A DNA stretch of 64,000 nt, from NCBI RefSeq assembly GCF_900111815.1, contig NZ_LT630004.1, positions 289,595 to 353,594 on the forward strand, given 5' to 3'. The notes under the pieces were generated by a model. The model saw nothing but the letters and a program-made list of their open reading frames with translations, ran no database searches and had not been told where the DNA came from. Source of the DNA: Bacillus massilinigeriensis (lineage in GTDB: Bacteria; Bacillota; Bacilli; Bacillales; Cytobacillaceae). Every line of letters begins with the position of its first letter. The first letter of the stretch is position 1. This document shows, one piece after another, positions 9,601-17,147 of the stretch. Made by a program: the position numbers and the translations under genes.

Positions 9601-9843
9601 TGTTTATGAAGGTCTCCAGCAAGGTCATAAAGCGCTATATAACTGGTAATAGAAGCATCTTTATTAAAAACAAGACTCTTTTCCTCAAAATGTCCTTATT
9701 TCTCACAAAAAAAAACAATGATAATGACAATTTTTAATGTTTTGAAATGAAAATAGAGTTTTGCAGGCGTTACAACTATATCCTTTTTCGAGTAATATCG
9801 CGTAAGGCAAACTTAAAGGGTTTGTAGTTTTAGAATATAAAAA

Positions 9844-9866
9844 AAGCAAGGCCCATGGCCTTGCTT
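9844..9866 (-). terminator. Terminator of the YvaQ-like chemoreceptor gene
   Basis: A 10-bp perfect stem (9844-9853 with 9857-9866) is followed on the minus strand by a run of T. The upstream arm overlaps the stop codon of the gene. Confidence 0.8.
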
Positions 9867-11550
9867 AAACTTTAAACCTGCCAATTACACCATTTACTTC
9901 TTCTGCAAGAAGGGAAAGGGAATGAGCGGATTTTTCGATTTCTTCTGATGATGCTAAATGTTCTTGCATAGCTGCAGATACTGATTCCGCGTCGTCAGAT
10001 GTTTCGGCAGTCATTGCCGAGATATCATCTACCGAGGATGTAATCTGTTCAAAACCGGTATTGATATGCTGGACGGTCGCAGCGATGTTTTGAATAGAAG
10101 AGGAGACGTCTTCTATGGATGTGAGAATGGTGCTGAATTTCTCCGATGCCTCTCTTGTCACTTCCTTTCCAGACGAAACATCCGACTCCACTGAACGAAT
10201 GGAAGTTTCGGAAACTTTCATTTCCTGTTGGATCTTTGCGACAATGTTATTGATTTGATTTGCAGCAGTGGCTGATTGTTCAGCAAGCTTCCGGACTTCT
10301 TCTGCAACAACTGCAAAACCTTTACCATGTTCTCCTGCACGTGCTGCCTCGATTGCTGCGTTAAGCGACAAAAGATTCGTCTGTGAAGCAATATCATTGA
10401 TAAGCAATGTAATGGTACTGATTTTTCCAGCAGCATCAGCAAGAGATTGAATCCCTCCGACAGTACCTGCAACAGATTCACTAATGGATTCCATCTGATT
10501 TACCATTGTTTGGACAGAGCTGACACCTTTTTCCGCCTCTTCTTTTACACTCTCCGCGACACCTGCAAGGCTAACCGTGTTGCCGGTAATTTCACCAAGA
10601 CCCTCAAGCGCCTGTTTTAAGGATTGGAGGCTATCATCTGCCATGGAACGTTGTTTATTGCTTTTAACCGAAATATCCTGAATCTGAACCGAAACATGCT
10701 CGGATGCAGACTTTGCCTGATGGGCGCTTGCTGAAAATTGTTCTGAGGCTGCAGCAACCTGTTCCGCAGAAGACTGGACGTTAAAAACAATATCCCGGAT
10801 GGAGGCTAAAAATACGTTGAAGGATTGCGAAAGCTGGCCAAGCTCATCCTTGCTCTGTACAGGTATTTTCATTGTTAAGTCTGCTTCGCCATGAGCGATT
10901 TCACCCATTTTGGCATTCAGGTTTTTCAAAGGCACGGTAATGGAACGTATGGTGAGAAAGCCAAATCCAGCGGCGATTAGGGAAACCGCAACAGTCATGA
11001 TAAAAAACAAAGCAATAGTGTTTTCCATTTCGTCGCTATAATTTTTGTTATCTGCATCTATTTCTGCAGCAAGTTCTTCAGTAAATTTATTTACAGCAGG
11101 ATCAACTGACTCCTTTCGGATAGTGCGCTCTTCACCGAAATGAATGGCAAGGGCGGCCTTGTTGTCACTTTCATATAGGGAAATAACCTTCTCGCTGGCT
11201 GCTTCATATTGTTCAAAGCTTTTCTTGATAACTGCTATTTTTTCCTTCTGTTCAGAGCCTACTGCCTTGTTTTGGAGGTTAGCGATAGAGTCGTTTATTT
11301 TCTTTTTCTTGGTGGCAATCCCTTGGACAAATTCTGAGTTTTTGCTAATGAGCAATCCTCTTTCGTCGTTAGACAAGCCAGCCAAGAGGAACTGTACTTC
11401 CTTCACTTCAATTTGAAGCTCGCGGTCGTTACCTAATTCTTTGTAGGCGCCGTACATGCTTTTAAATTCAAGAATAGAATAAAACCCTAGGAATAAAATC
11501 GATGCAGTTAGCATCCCAAGCAATATAAGAAGTTTGTTTCGTATGGACAT
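9865..11550 (-). CDS. Methyl-accepting chemotaxis protein with four-helix-bundle sensor
   Basis: A 561-residue receptor: membrane helix 1 (about 5-27), a compact helical extracellular sensor (about 30-180) of the 4HB_MCP kind, membrane helix 2 (about 182-205), HAMP (about 206-258) and a signalling coiled coil. The tip contains [20 protein letters not shown] (about 385-405). Size and layout resemble YvaQ of B. subtilis. I use ATG 11550, with AAAGGGTG upstream, not the GTG at 11559 that overlaps that site. A near-perfect SigD promoter precedes it, which ties expression to the motility regulon. Ligand unknown. Confidence 0.92.
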   Translation of the reverse strand: MSIRNKLLILLGMLTASILFLGFYSILEFKSMYGAYKELGNDRELQIEVKEVQFLLAGLSNDERGLLISKNSEFVQGIATKKKKINDSIANLQNKAVGSEQKEKIAVIKKSFEQYEAASEKVISLYESDNKAALAIHFGEERTIRKESVDPAVNKFTEELAAEIDADNKNYSDEMENTIALFFIMTVAVSLIAAGFGFLTIRSITVPLKNLNAKMGEIAHGEADLTMKIPVQSKDELGQLSQSFNVFLASIRDIVFNVQSSAEQVAAASEQFSASAHQAKSASEHVSVQIQDISVKSNKQRSMADDSLQSLKQALEGLGEITGNTVSLAGVAESVKEEAEKGVSSVQTMVNQMESISESVAGTVGGIQSLADAAGKISTITLLINDIASQTNLLSLNAAIEAARAGEHGKGFAVVAEEVRKLAEQSATAANQINNIVAKIQQEMKVSETSIRSVESDVSSGKEVTREASEKFSTILTSIEDVSSSIQNIAATVQHINTGFEQITSSVDDISAMTAETSDDAESVSAAMQEHLASSEEIEKSAHSLSLLAEEVNGVIGRFKV

Positions 11551-11584
11551 AATTTTCACCCTTTATTTTGATTTGATACTTGTA

Positions 11585-11611
11585 ATATCGGTGGAAAAAG
11601 TACAATCTTTA
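11585..11611 (-). promoter_or_regulatory. SigD-type promoter of the second chemoreceptor
   Basis: On the minus strand TAAA (11611-11608), exactly 15 bases, then ACCGATAT (11592-11585) matches TAAA-N15-GCCGATAT at 11 of 12 positions. It sits 35 bases upstream of the ATG. Confidence 0.75.
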
Positions 11612-11624
11612 CCAAAGAAAAAAA

Positions 11625-11652
11625 GCAGCATCCACTGATATTTGGATGCTGC
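11625..11652 (-). terminator. Terminator of the MerR/TipAS gene
   Basis: Stem GCAGCATCCA/TGGATGCTGC (11625-11634 and 11643-11652), loop of 8, followed on the minus strand by a T-rich tract. Confidence 0.8.
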
Positions 11653-11658
11653 CTTTTT

Positions 11659-12426
11659 CTATTCCATTTGCCCTGTGAACTGCAGGATAGCATCGCGCAA
11701 AAATTCTGCTGAGCCTGGTTGATCTTTATCGTAGTATGCTTTGAATCGTTCGTCTCCCACATAGATGCGAGCGAGACCGGCATGCGCTTCTTTCGTGTAC
11801 TTTTTCCAATAGCAACAAATCCAATCCTTATGCAAGCTAGCAGCCTTTTGCGCAAGCGGACTTGCAGGATTCCCTGTTTTGAATGCTTCAGTCAGAGTGC
11901 TTTTTATTTCAGCTTCAAGCTGTGCTGCTTTTTCAAAATTCTCCTGGGACATTCCGAGCAGTTTATTATTGGCCTCGTTGATTGTATTTTCTCCGTACTT
12001 TGCGCGAATTTCTTCACCATACTTTTCTTCGTTATCCTCAACTAACTTCTGTTTGAAGCCTTCAAATTTTTCCTCATCTGACATGGTCTTTATTCTCCCT
12101 TCCTTGTAACATATCGTTTTCTCTACATTGGCAATCAAAAGGTCGAGCTTGGCTCTTTTTAAGAGCAGCTGCTCCCGATGCTCCTCTAGTGCTTTTCGGC
12201 TGTCAAAGGCAGGAGAGGACAGGATATCATTGATTCTGTCGAGGCTAAAACCTAATTCCCGATAAAACATTATTTGCTGCAGCCTATCTACCTCATTCTG
12301 ACCGTACATCCGGTATCCAGAGGAGTTGATCCTAGCGGGCTTGAGCAACCCAATCTCATCGTAATATCTTAATGTCCGTGAACTGATGCCAGCGATTTGC
12401 GCCATTTTTTGAATACTATATTCCAA
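11659..12426 (-). CDS. MerR family regulator with TipAS domain, Mta-like
   Basis: A 255-residue activator, the size of B. subtilis Mta. The N terminus is a MerR winged helix: IQKMAQIAGISSRTLRYYDE and IGLLKPARINSSGYRMYG (residues 5-42), then a dimerising helix to about 110. The C-terminal 145 residues are a TipAS antibiotic-recognition domain (KYGENTINEANNKLLGMSQE, HKDWICCYWK, GLARIYVGDERFKAYYDK). Mta-type proteins activate multidrug exporter genes and their own promoter. The start is TTG 12426 with GGGAGGTG upstream; the frame runs open far beyond it, across feoA on the other strand, but that extension has no ribosome site and no homology I recognise. Divergent from feoA. Confidence 0.88.
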   Translation of the reverse strand: MEYSIQKMAQIAGISSRTLRYYDEIGLLKPARINSSGYRMYGQNEVDRLQQIMFYRELGFSLDRINDILSSPAFDSRKALEEHREQLLLKRAKLDLLIANVEKTICYKEGRIKTMSDEEKFEGFKQKLVEDNEEKYGEEIRAKYGENTINEANNKLLGMSQENFEKAAQLEAEIKSTLTEAFKTGNPASPLAQKAASLHKDWICCYWKKYTKEAHAGLARIYVGDERFKAYYDKDQPGSAEFLRDAILQFTGQME

Positions 12427-12448
12427 TTTTTCACCTCCCGATACATTC

Positions 12449-12479
12449 ACTTTACAGGTTAACGCAGCGTCAAGGTCAA
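12449..12479 (-). promoter_or_regulatory. MerR-type autoregulated promoter
   Basis: On the minus strand TTGACC (12479-12474) and TAAAGT (12454-12449) are separated by 19 bases, the over-long spacer typical of MerR-family promoters. The spacer contains the dyad TTGACGC-T-GCGTTAA (12473-12459, one mismatch). The TTG start of the regulator lies 23 bases downstream. Confidence 0.5.
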
Positions 12480-12499
12480 GGATTTTTTTTACGTATTGA

Positions 12500-12529
12500 T
12501 TGACAATTTCATCGGAAAAATCATAGAAT
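12500..12529 (+). promoter_or_regulatory. Promoter of the feo operon
   Basis: TTGACA (12500-12505), 18 bases, TAGAAT (12524-12529): a good SigA-type promoter 48 bases before feoA. No convincing Fur box was seen. Confidence 0.5.
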
Positions 12530-12576
12530 AAGAAAAAGTTGCATAAGGTAAACAAAAGTGGTGGGAGGAAATAAAA

Positions 12577-12825
12577 GTGGAGATGGTTAAAATAATTTTT
12601 CTCTCTGAGGGCATAGAAGGGGATAAGATCAGAATCAGCAAGCTTCATCTTGAAGGGGTGATGCAAAGACGGCTGCTTGACCTCGGCTTTGTCCCTGGAA
12701 GGGTTGTTGAAGTTGTGCGCAAAAGCCCGCTTGGAGACCCAATTGCCTTTCGGGTAAGCCAGACATGCATTGCATTGAGAAAAGAAGAGAGCAGGAAGAT
12801 TGAAGGGGAGCTGATGGAACCATGA
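12577..12825 (+). CDS. feoA: Ferrous iron transport protein FeoA
   Basis: An 82-residue SH3-like protein with the FeoA signature: MQRRLLDLGFVPGRVVEVVR followed by GDPIAFRVSQTCIALRKEE. FeoA binds the cytoplasmic face of FeoB and supports Fe2+ uptake. The start is GTG 12577 with GGGAGG eight bases upstream; an ATG two codons later is possible. The stop overlaps the start of the next gene (ATGA), so translation is probably coupled. First gene of a feoA-feoB(N)-feoB(C) operon. Confidence 0.93.
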   Translation: MEMVKIIFLSEGIEGDKIRISKLHLEGVMQRRLLDLGFVPGRVVEVVRKSPLGDPIAFRVSQTCIALRKEESRKIEGELMEP

Positions 12826-13556
12826 CTGGTACTTATCGAATTGCGCTTGCCGGAAATCCGAATACGGGAAAAAGCACACTGTTCAATCTGCTGACAGGGC
12901 TGAAGCAGCATACGGGGAACTGGGCAGGAAAAACCGTGGATATGAAAGCAGGCTACTTTTCACATAAACACAAGGAATATGAGATTATCGATCTTCCAGG
13001 AACGTATTCTCTTTATTCTAACTCGATAGATGAAGAAGTAGCGCGGAACTATATTGTGTTCGAAAAGCCTGATATTACGATTGTTGTGCTTGATGCGACG
13101 TCGCTGGAACGCAATCTTAACCTTGCCCTCCAAGTTCTGGAGATGACGGATAGGGTGATTATTGCCATCAATTTGATGGATGAAGCCGATAAGCGGGGGA
13201 TCGTGATACATGAACAAATTTTAATGAAAAGGCTGGGCGTTCCTGTCATCAAGATTTCATCCCGGAACCGCACAGGCATTGAAATGCTTTTAGATACAAT
13301 TGACAGGTTCGTTTCCGGGGCAATCACAACAGAGCCGCTAAAAGTTGTGTATGATGCGGTAACGGAAGAAAAGATTGTCTCACTTGCGGAAAAAGCAGAA
13401 AGGATTTTCCAAGGAGAGCTGCCGGCAAGATGGATTGCGCTGCGATTGCTTGATGGGGATGAAAGGCTGATGGCTGAAATAGCGAAACGATTCGCAGGGA
13501 GGGTGGAAGATGGAGTACGAACAGGGCAAGGCGCAGTCGCTGAAAGGTCTTTTTAA
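12822..13556 (+). CDS. feoB: FeoB N-terminal part: G domain and GDI region
   Basis: This 244-residue protein equals only the soluble part of FeoB. G1 is AGNPNTGKSTLFN (residues 9-21), G3 DLPGTYS (about 56), G4 NLMDEAD (about 117) and G5 SSRNRTG (about 147). A helical guanine-dissociation-inhibitor region follows to about 225. No membrane helices are present; the membrane part is encoded by the next gene in another frame, starting 46 bases before this stop. GTP binding by this part would drive or gate Fe2+ uptake through the other. Start overlaps the feoA stop. Confidence 0.9.
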   Translation: MTGTYRIALAGNPNTGKSTLFNLLTGLKQHTGNWAGKTVDMKAGYFSHKHKEYEIIDLPGTYSLYSNSIDEEVARNYIVFEKPDITIVVLDATSLERNLNLALQVLEMTDRVIIAINLMDEADKRGIVIHEQILMKRLGVPVIKISSRNRTGIEMLLDTIDRFVSGAITTEPLKVVYDAVTEEKIVSLAEKAERIFQGELPARWIALRLLDGDERLMAEIAKRFAGRVEDGVRTGQGAVAERSF

Positions 13557-14907
13557 TGATGCTGGGAGCCTTTCTACCCCCGATCTTAGGGAACATATTG
13601 TTGAAGAACTTTACAGGAAGAGCGGAGAACTAGCGCAAGCTGGTGTTACTTTTACGAAGAGTACGCGAGATGAGAAAACCGAAAAGCTCGATCGTATTTT
13701 CACATCGAAGATTTTTGGCTTTCCAATCATGCTCTTGCTGTTAGGGATTGTCTTTTATGTGACGATTGCTGGAGCGAATGTTCCTTCTGCAATGCTCGCC
13801 AATTTCTTTGGGGTTCTAGAAGGATATATTACGATGGGTTTTGAAAAAGTCGGGGCTCCTGATTGGCTGCATGGCATCCTTGTTCTTGGACTTTATAGAG
13901 GGACGTCATGGGTGATCAGCGTGATGCTCCCGCCAATGGCGATTTTCTTCCCGATCTTTGCGCTGCTTGAAAACTACGGCTATTTACCGCGTGTCGCTTT
14001 CAATATGGACCGTCTTTTTAAAATAGTTGGAGCGCATGGGAAACAGTCGCTGACAATGGCGATGGGGTTTGGCTGCAATGCGGCTGCTGTAATGTCGACA
14101 AGGATTATTGAGTCTCCCCGTGAGCGAATGCTTGCGATTTTGACGAATAATTTTGTCCCATGCAATGGTAGATGGGGGACGCTGATAGTTCTTGCTTCGC
14201 TGTTTCTCGCAGGGAGCTTTGCTGGTGGAGCACGGTTGTTTATAGCGACAAGCGTAATCGTCGGGCTGGTGCTCTTTGGAATTATCATGACGTTTGCGGT
14301 TTCATGGGCTTTGTCCAAAACGCTCTTAAAGGGCGTGCCGACGCATTACACATTAGAATTGCCGCCATACCGAAGGCCAAAGGTTGTAGATGTAGTGATT
14401 CGCTCCTCGCTGAACCAAACTCTATCGGTTCTAATTCGGGCGGTGAAGGTTGCGGCACCTGCAGGAGTGTTAACATGGGTGCTCGCAAATATCATGGTAG
14501 GGGATACGAGCATTCTTTTGCATATCGTCGGATTTCTTGATCCATTTGGAAAAATGCTCGGACTTGATGGTTATATCCTAATGGCTTTCCTTCTAGGGTT
14601 GCCGGCAAATGAAGTGGTGCTGCCAATTCTTCTGATGGGATACTTGTCAACAGGTGCAATGGTGGATATGGACGGAATCAGCGGCCTGAAGCGGATATTA
14701 ATTGAGCATGGCTGGACATGGGTGACCGCCTTGAACATGATGCTTTTCTCGCTATTGCATTATCCTTGCGGTACAACAATGGTGAACATTTACAAGGAAA
14801 CAAAAAGCTTGAAATGGACGTTTTTATCTTTTTTGATTCCAACTGTCATCGCGATTGCAGTAACTTTTGCTGTTGCCCGGATTGCTGGCGGCTTTGGGAT
14901 CCTATAA
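13510..14907 (+). CDS. feoB: FeoB C-terminal part: membrane permease
   Basis: A 465-residue membrane protein corresponding to the transmembrane part of FeoB, with the two Gate (nucleoside-recognition-type) regions and FeoB core motifs, for example MAMGFGCNAAAVMSTRIIES with the conserved GCNV-like cysteine and, later, LPANEVVLPILLMGYL. It forms the Fe2+ path. The ATG at 13510 has a strong ribosome site (GGAGGGTGG) inside the end of the N-terminal gene, which argues for a real two-gene FeoB and not a sequencing frameshift. No FeoC-like or cysteine-rich partner follows; a terminator does. Confidence 0.88.
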   Translation: MEYEQGKAQSLKGLFNDAGSLSTPDLREHIVEELYRKSGELAQAGVTFTKSTRDEKTEKLDRIFTSKIFGFPIMLLLLGIVFYVTIAGANVPSAMLANFFGVLEGYITMGFEKVGAPDWLHGILVLGLYRGTSWVISVMLPPMAIFFPIFALLENYGYLPRVAFNMDRLFKIVGAHGKQSLTMAMGFGCNAAAVMSTRIIESPRERMLAILTNNFVPCNGRWGTLIVLASLFLAGSFAGGARLFIATSVIVGLVLFGIIMTFAVSWALSKTLLKGVPTHYTLELPPYRRPKVVDVVIRSSLNQTLSVLIRAVKVAAPAGVLTWVLANIMVGDTSILLHIVGFLDPFGKMLGLDGYILMAFLLGLPANEVVLPILLMGYLSTGAMVDMDGISGLKRILIEHGWTWVTALNMMLFSLLHYPCGTTMVNIYKETKSLKWTFLSFLIPTVIAIAVTFAVARIAGGFGIL

Positions 14908-14918
14908 GAATAAATAGA

Positions 14919-14940
14919 GCTGCACCTTTGCGGGTGCAGC
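14919..14940. terminator. Bidirectional terminator between feoB and uppP
   Basis: GCTGCACC (14919-14926) pairs with GGTGCAGC (14933-14940). The gene ends are convergent; the T tracts on both sides are weak. Confidence 0.65.
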
Positions 14941-14948
14941 TTCTTTAG

Positions 14949-15779
14949 TTAAAGAACGTATACTACATAGATAAGGACTGCGAGGACAATCCGATAGATG
15001 GCAAACGGTACGAGCTTGATTTTGTTGATCAGCTTCAAGAAGAAGCGAATGGAAATTAGTGCAAATACGAACGCTGAGATGAAGCCAACGATGAAAAATG
15101 GCAGAGCATCAAGCGTGAAGTACTTCCAGCTATTCAATAGAGAGAGAAAGCTCGCGCCAGCCATTATTGGCACTGCCATGATAAAAGTGAAGTCTGCTGC
15201 TGCTCGGTGGCTCATTCCGAAAAGCACGCCTGCAGAAATGGTTGAACCTGATCGGGAGAATCCCGGCCAGAGGGACAGGCACTGGAAAAGACCAACTGTA
15301 AGTGCTTGTTTATAAGTGATCTGGTCCACTGTTTCGGTTCTTGGATTTTTGCTGCCGAAAAAATCGGCAATAAGCATCAGGACAGCTCCAATGACTAGTC
15401 CAATCAACACCGTGTTAAGCGTGAAGAGATGTTCGTCGATATGATCATCGAAGAGCACTCCTAGTATGCCTGCAGGGATGAGGCCGACTAGGACTTGTGT
15501 TAATTTTAGCTTAGGTCCTGTTGAAGCAGCCGAGCGTTTGCCAATATGAAGCAAGTCCATGAACTTCTGCCAGAAAATAATGACGACGGCCAGGATAGAT
15601 CCAAGCTGAATGACGATTTTAAAAGTGTTTGCGATACCTTCTTTACCAAGGAATTCTTTCGATTTTAGCCACATATCATCGACTATAATCATATGTCCTG
15701 TTGACGATACTGGGGCAAATTCTGTCAGTCCTTCTACCATCCCGAGAATGATAGCTTTCAATAGTATGAGGAAATCCAT
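14949..15779 (-). CDS. uppP: Undecaprenyl-diphosphatase UppP (BacA)
   Basis: A 276-residue integral membrane enzyme that removes a phosphate from undecaprenyl diphosphate, recycling the lipid carrier of cell-wall synthesis; overproduction gives bacitracin tolerance. Both family signatures are present: GMVEGLTEFAPVSSTGHMII (about residues 13-32, catalytic glutamate and serine) and WPGFSRSGSTISAGVLFG (about 170-187, with the essential arginine). About eight membrane helices; length is normal for the family. AAAGGAG lies well placed before the ATG. Transcribed alone. Confidence 0.97.
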   Translation of the reverse strand: MDFLILLKAIILGMVEGLTEFAPVSSTGHMIIVDDMWLKSKEFLGKEGIANTFKIVIQLGSILAVVIIFWQKFMDLLHIGKRSAASTGPKLKLTQVLVGLIPAGILGVLFDDHIDEHLFTLNTVLIGLVIGAVLMLIADFFGSKNPRTETVDQITYKQALTVGLFQCLSLWPGFSRSGSTISAGVLFGMSHRAAADFTFIMAVPIMAGASFLSLLNSWKYFTLDALPFFIVGFISAFVFALISIRFFLKLINKIKLVPFAIYRIVLAVLIYVVYVL

Positions 15780-15916
15780 TATGTTTATATACTCCTTTTT
15801 TCTTCAGTTTCGTCGATAGTTGTTTTTACCACAGATTCGATTGTAACATAGGGAAAGAGAGAATGAGGAGCAATATCACGTTTTTTTGTTGAATTTATTG
15901 GTAAAATATAGGGTGA

Positions 15917-15943
15917 TGAAACTCTCAAGGCGATTTTATCGTA
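15917..15943 (+). promoter_or_regulatory. ECF-sigma type promoter of the DUF1002 gene
   Basis: TGAAAC (15917-15922), 17 bases, CGTA (15940-15943) fits the SigM/SigW class of cell-envelope-stress promoters. The gene starts 120 bases downstream. I recall the B. subtilis homologue ypuA as a SigM target, which agrees. Confidence 0.55.
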
Positions 15944-16063
15944 TTAATTGGGGTAGAAGGCTGCACGGAGAAAAAGAGGAATCATTGGACTAATAGGATA
16001 GAATATAGGGAAGAGAGAATTTAGTGCCAAGTATTCGATTATTTTGAAAAGGAGCAAAAGAGA

Positions 16064-16987
16064 ATGAATATGAAAATTGGATTAAAAGCGTCTATTGCTG
16101 CTGTTATGCTGTCGCTGACTGTTTTTTCAGGAGGCATCGGGAAAGCCAACGCATCTAGCAATGATCAGGAGAGCATCAACGAGAAGTATGGCCCTCCGAT
16201 TGTGGTGTATGGGGCTGCATTGTCAACGTCACAAAAGGAAGATGTGCGCAAGCTTCTGAAAGTGACGGAGGGAAGCACAGTGAAGGAGATCACCGTGACG
16301 GGAGCGGACCTTGTTAAATATATTAAAGGTGACCCAAACTCCAATATGTACTCTTCCGCGAGGATTACCCGGAAGGATACTGGCGAAGGAATCGTCATCA
16401 AGCAAGTGACGCCTGAAAATATTACGGAAGTGACGGATGAGATGTATGCCAATGCGCTTGTGACTGCAGGCGTGAAGGATGCGTATGTGGAAGTTGCTTC
16501 ACCGCTGAAGGTAAGCGGCCATTCTGCGCTGGTAGGTATGTACAAGGCCTATGATGCGGGGAAAGGGGATTCGCTTGATCCGGCACGGACAGAAGTGGCA
16601 AACGAGGAGCTGAGCCTCGCGACAGACCTTGCAAAGAAGGAAGGCATGGACCAAGAGAAAGTAAGCCAGCTGTTGACGGAGATCAAGCAGGAAATTGCTA
16701 ATCAGAACCCTGCTACAAAGGAAGAGATTGAACAAATTGTGGACGAGAAGCTGAAGACGCTCGAAATCAAGCTAAGTCCTGAAGACAGGCAGCTGCTAAT
16801 CAATCTATTCGACAAGATGCGCGGCCTTAACATCAACTTCGATAACGCGAAAGATCAGCTTGACAACCTATCCAAGGATATTAAGAACCAAATTGAAAAG
16901 GCAGTGAGTGACAACAAAGGATTCCTAGACTCCGTCTCCAACTTCTTCAAAGACCTCATCGACGGAATCAAAAGCCTATTCTCCTAA
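16064..16987 (+). CDS. Secreted DUF1002 protein (YpuA-like)
   Basis: A 307-residue exported protein with a Sec signal peptide (residues 1-30; hydrophobic core AVMLSLTVFSGG, cleavage likely after KANA). The mature part contains the DUF1002 domain (about 45-230): PPIVVYGAALSTSQKEDVRK, MYSSARITRKDTGEGI, KVSGHSALVGMYKAYD. The C-terminal 80 residues are helical and charged, ending in an amphipathic VSNFFKDLIDGIKSLFS. Molecular function is unknown. An ECF-type promoter upstream suggests induction by envelope stress. Start ATG follows AAAGGAGC. Confidence 0.88.
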   Translation: MNMKIGLKASIAAVMLSLTVFSGGIGKANASSNDQESINEKYGPPIVVYGAALSTSQKEDVRKLLKVTEGSTVKEITVTGADLVKYIKGDPNSNMYSSARITRKDTGEGIVIKQVTPENITEVTDEMYANALVTAGVKDAYVEVASPLKVSGHSALVGMYKAYDAGKGDSLDPARTEVANEELSLATDLAKKEGMDQEKVSQLLTEIKQEIANQNPATKEEIEQIVDEKLKTLEIKLSPEDRQLLINLFDKMRGLNINFDNAKDQLDNLSKDIKNQIEKAVSDNKGFLDSVSNFFKDLIDGIKSLFS

Positions 16988-17019
16988 GGAAAGGCAGCTC
17001 TTGTAGAAGGGCAGTAATG

Positions 17020-17087
17020 GTGCCTGACCCCCGGTGCGGTGAAGCGTCACTATAGTGCAGCGTGCCTGACCCCCACCACGGTGAAGC
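17020..17087 (+). repeat. REP-like repeat, two units
   Basis: Core GTGCCTGACCCCC occurs at 17020-17032 and 17062-17074, each followed by the tail GGTGAAGCG. The pair lies between the convergent DUF1002 and adhE genes. Confidence 0.75.
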
Positions 17088-17130
17088 GCAAAAGAAGAAG
17101 GTCCCCGGCGAGGGGACCTTCTTCTTTTGC
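17088..17130. terminator. Bidirectional terminator, adhE 3' end
   Basis: A 19-bp perfect stem (17088-17106 with 17112-17130) with loop GGCGA separates adhE from the repeat units. The T-rich half of the stem faces the adhE side on the minus strand. Confidence 0.75.
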
Positions 17131-17147
17131 ATTATTTTCAAACTATC

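Noticed and set aside
12427-12879. 406-residue version of the MerR/TipAS protein
   Set aside because: The extension runs antisense through feoA and its promoter; the real start is TTG 12426 with GGGAGGTG and a MerR domain immediately after it.
13510-13556. FeoB as a frameshift error
   Set aside because: The second ORF has its own strong ribosome site and start inside the overlap; kept as a real split, though read data would settle it.
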